DNA from: JAMXLO01 sp963794185
Lineage (GTDB): Bacteria > Pseudomonadota > Alphaproteobacteria > Acetobacterales > Acetobacteraceae
Direction: 5' to 3'
Assembly (NCBI GenBank): GCA_963794185.1
Contig: CAWCDM010000003.1
Coordinates: forward strand, 1-64,000
DNA: 64,000 nucleotides
Position numbers and translations under genes: made by a program. The notes under the pieces are model-generated. The model was not told the DNA's origin and did no database searches. It saw only the letters and a program-made list of their open reading frames with translations. This document shows positions 62,934 through 64,000 of the stretch, in pieces (positions within the stretch are counted from its first letter, which is position 1; each line of letters opens with the position of its first letter).

Positions 62934-64000
62934 CTGTATTGCCTCCCCGTTGCCACCGCTGCCAAGCCTGCGGGATCCATTGGCGGACAATCGCCGCGCC
63001 ATACAATGTGGAGGTCCGGGCGCAGCAGGAACACCGACGCGCCATACACGGAGCGCACCCTCTCCTCGTCCAAACGGAGAACGTCGAGCGGTGCACCCGC
63101 CGCACGGAACGCCGCCACCAACGGACCTGCATCGCAGTCGCCCCGCAGGTCGAGCAGCGTGTAGTCGTTTCCCAGCACATCCTGCAGGGCGCGCCCATCC
63201 TTCAGCCACATGTGCGGGATGCGGACGCCGGGACGTGCGTGCGGCACGTACCGGCTGGTTTCCCATTCCGCGACGTTGCCTGGTTCGTCGGCGATCAGCG
63301 GCGAACCGGCATAGGAATAGCCGGCCTCGATACCGACCATCCCATGCATGCGGCGGTGGTTGACGTCGAAAGACGCCGCCAGTTCCCGCCGCTTCGCCTC
63401 GCCTTCCGGGGACGCTTCGTAGACCGCCGGCGTCACCAGCGCGCGCCAGATCGGCACGCCCTCCGCAGCCCATCCCGCGGCGGCGACGTTGCGGACGCCG
63501 ATCGGCCGGCGTTCCTGTTCATAGCCATCGAGCAGGCCGGGGCCACCCCAGCCTTTGATCGTGCCGGCCAGCTTCCACGACAGGTCGAAGGCATCGCCGA
63601 CGCCGGTGTTCATGCCGAGGCCGCCGCTCGGGATGACCAGATGCACCGCATCGCCGGCCAGGAAGACGCGGCCATCTCGGTAGCGTTCGGCCACCAGAAG
63701 ATGATGCCGCCACGGAATGACATGGCGGATTTCGAAGTCGCAGGGAAAACCGATCAGATCCCGAATGATCGGCCGGAAGTCCGTGTCGGGCGGCAGCGAG
63801 GAATGCAGGGTGAACTCCTTGCGGGTTCCCTGCGCCACCATGCTCGATCCGGCGGCATCCGCGAACTGATAGTGGCGTCCCTTGCCGGTGACGATCCGCT
63901 CGTAGAGATCCTCCGAGCGGAAGATCACCTGGACCAGTTTGCGGATGCTGCCGCGCCCCTCCAGCCTGATGCCAAGTTTCTTGCGCACCGTGCTGGTTCC
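62930..64000 (-). CDS. FAD-dependent aromatic monooxygenase (5' end outside window)
   Basis: The frame is open to the right edge; the last residues there (GTSTVRKKLGIRLEG) match the DG-x-x-S-x-VR-x-x-LGI motif in PheA/TfdB/MhpA hydroxylases, so the N-terminal FAD fold is missing. Visible: RDGRVFLAGDAVHLVIPSGG (GD motif binding FAD ribityl), GLGMNTGVGDAFDLSWKL, LDGYEQERRPIGVRNV, and a C-terminal thioredoxin-like domain (LLDLRGDCDAGPLVAAFRAA). It would hydroxylate a phenolic ring using NAD(P)H and oxygen. Coupled to the SDR. Confidence 0.9.
   Translation of the reverse strand, partial: GTSTVRKKLGIRLEGRGSIRKLVQVIFRSEDLYERIVTGKGRHYQFADAAGSSMVAQGTRKEFTLHSSLPPDTDFRPIIRDLIGFPCDFEIRHVIPWRHHLLVAERYRDGRVFLAGDAVHLVIPSGGLGMNTGVGDAFDLSWKLAGTIKGWGGPGLLDGYEQERRPIGVRNVAAAGWAAEGVPIWRALVTPAVYEASPEGEAKRRELAASFDVNHRRMHGMVGIEAGYSYAGSPLIADEPGNVAEWETSRYVPHARPGVRIPHMWLKDGRALQDVLGNDYTLLDLRGDCDAGPLVAAFRAAGAPLDVLRLDEERVRSVYGASVFLLRPDLHIVWRGDCPPMDPAGLAAVATGRQYR

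Overview
The window is high-GC DNA from a free-living alphaproteobacterium. Family Acetobacteraceae (Rhodopila/Acidisphaera-like) is my best guess from gene content and order: popZ-type DUF2497 gene between valS and tolC, pcm next to tolC, secA beside a parvulin PPIase and argJ, a cyanide-insensitive-type bd oxidase, and PoxB. I could not run a phylogeny, so this is inference.

Layout. 1-4.9 kb is one end of an integrated mobile element, read on the minus strand: a family-B DNA polymerase (cut by the window edge), small unknown genes, an AlpA-like regulator, an unknown gene and a P4-type tyrosine integrase. It ends at a 3' tRNA fragment (anticodon CAT) at 4861-4909, the likely attachment scar. 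5.1-8.8 kb holds a SWIM zinc-finger/SNF2 helicase pair. 9-10.6 kb has a methyltransferase and an IS5-type insertion sequence. 11.3-18.4 kb is mostly housekeeping: an MFS importer, valS, popZ, a TolC-like channel, a pcm-like protein, then tRNA-Cys. 18.7-22.1 kb carries a GAF histidine kinase, its receiver protein and a decayed IS66 element. 22.3-26.2 kb has small stress/envelope proteins and a divergent glycosyltransferase/otsA pair. 27-32.3 kb is argJ, PPIase and secA. 32.6-36.1 kb is an acetamidase/formamidase and cydAB. 36-40 kb is rich in small secreted proteins and palindromic repeats. 40-46 kb is poxB (divergent), fumC, maeA and a ThrE-like exporter, a pyruvate/malate/fumarate module. 46.5-48.1 kb has a lytic transglycosylase and a small secreted protein. 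48.2-64 kb is a catabolic region: an MFS importer, alpha/beta hydrolase, LLM oxidoreductase, MmgE/PrpD protein, relics of an AlkB-like and an enolase-superfamily gene, a GMC oxidoreductase, a complete sugar-type ABC importer, a D-2-hydroxyacid dehydrogenase, an HpcH/HpaI aldolase, an SDR and an FAD monooxygenase cut by the right edge.

The most striking property is not a gene. About thirty frameshifts can be resolved by eye. Outside the two IS elements every one is a single extra base, and they are packed into a subset of genes (element genes, SNF2/SWIM, poxB, maeA, GMC, ABC importer) while valS, secA, argJ, fumC, cydAB, tolC and otsA are clean. The IS copies instead need a one-base shift of opposite sign. 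This could be a consensus-sequence artefact or real recent decay; it affects how the broken genes below should be read.
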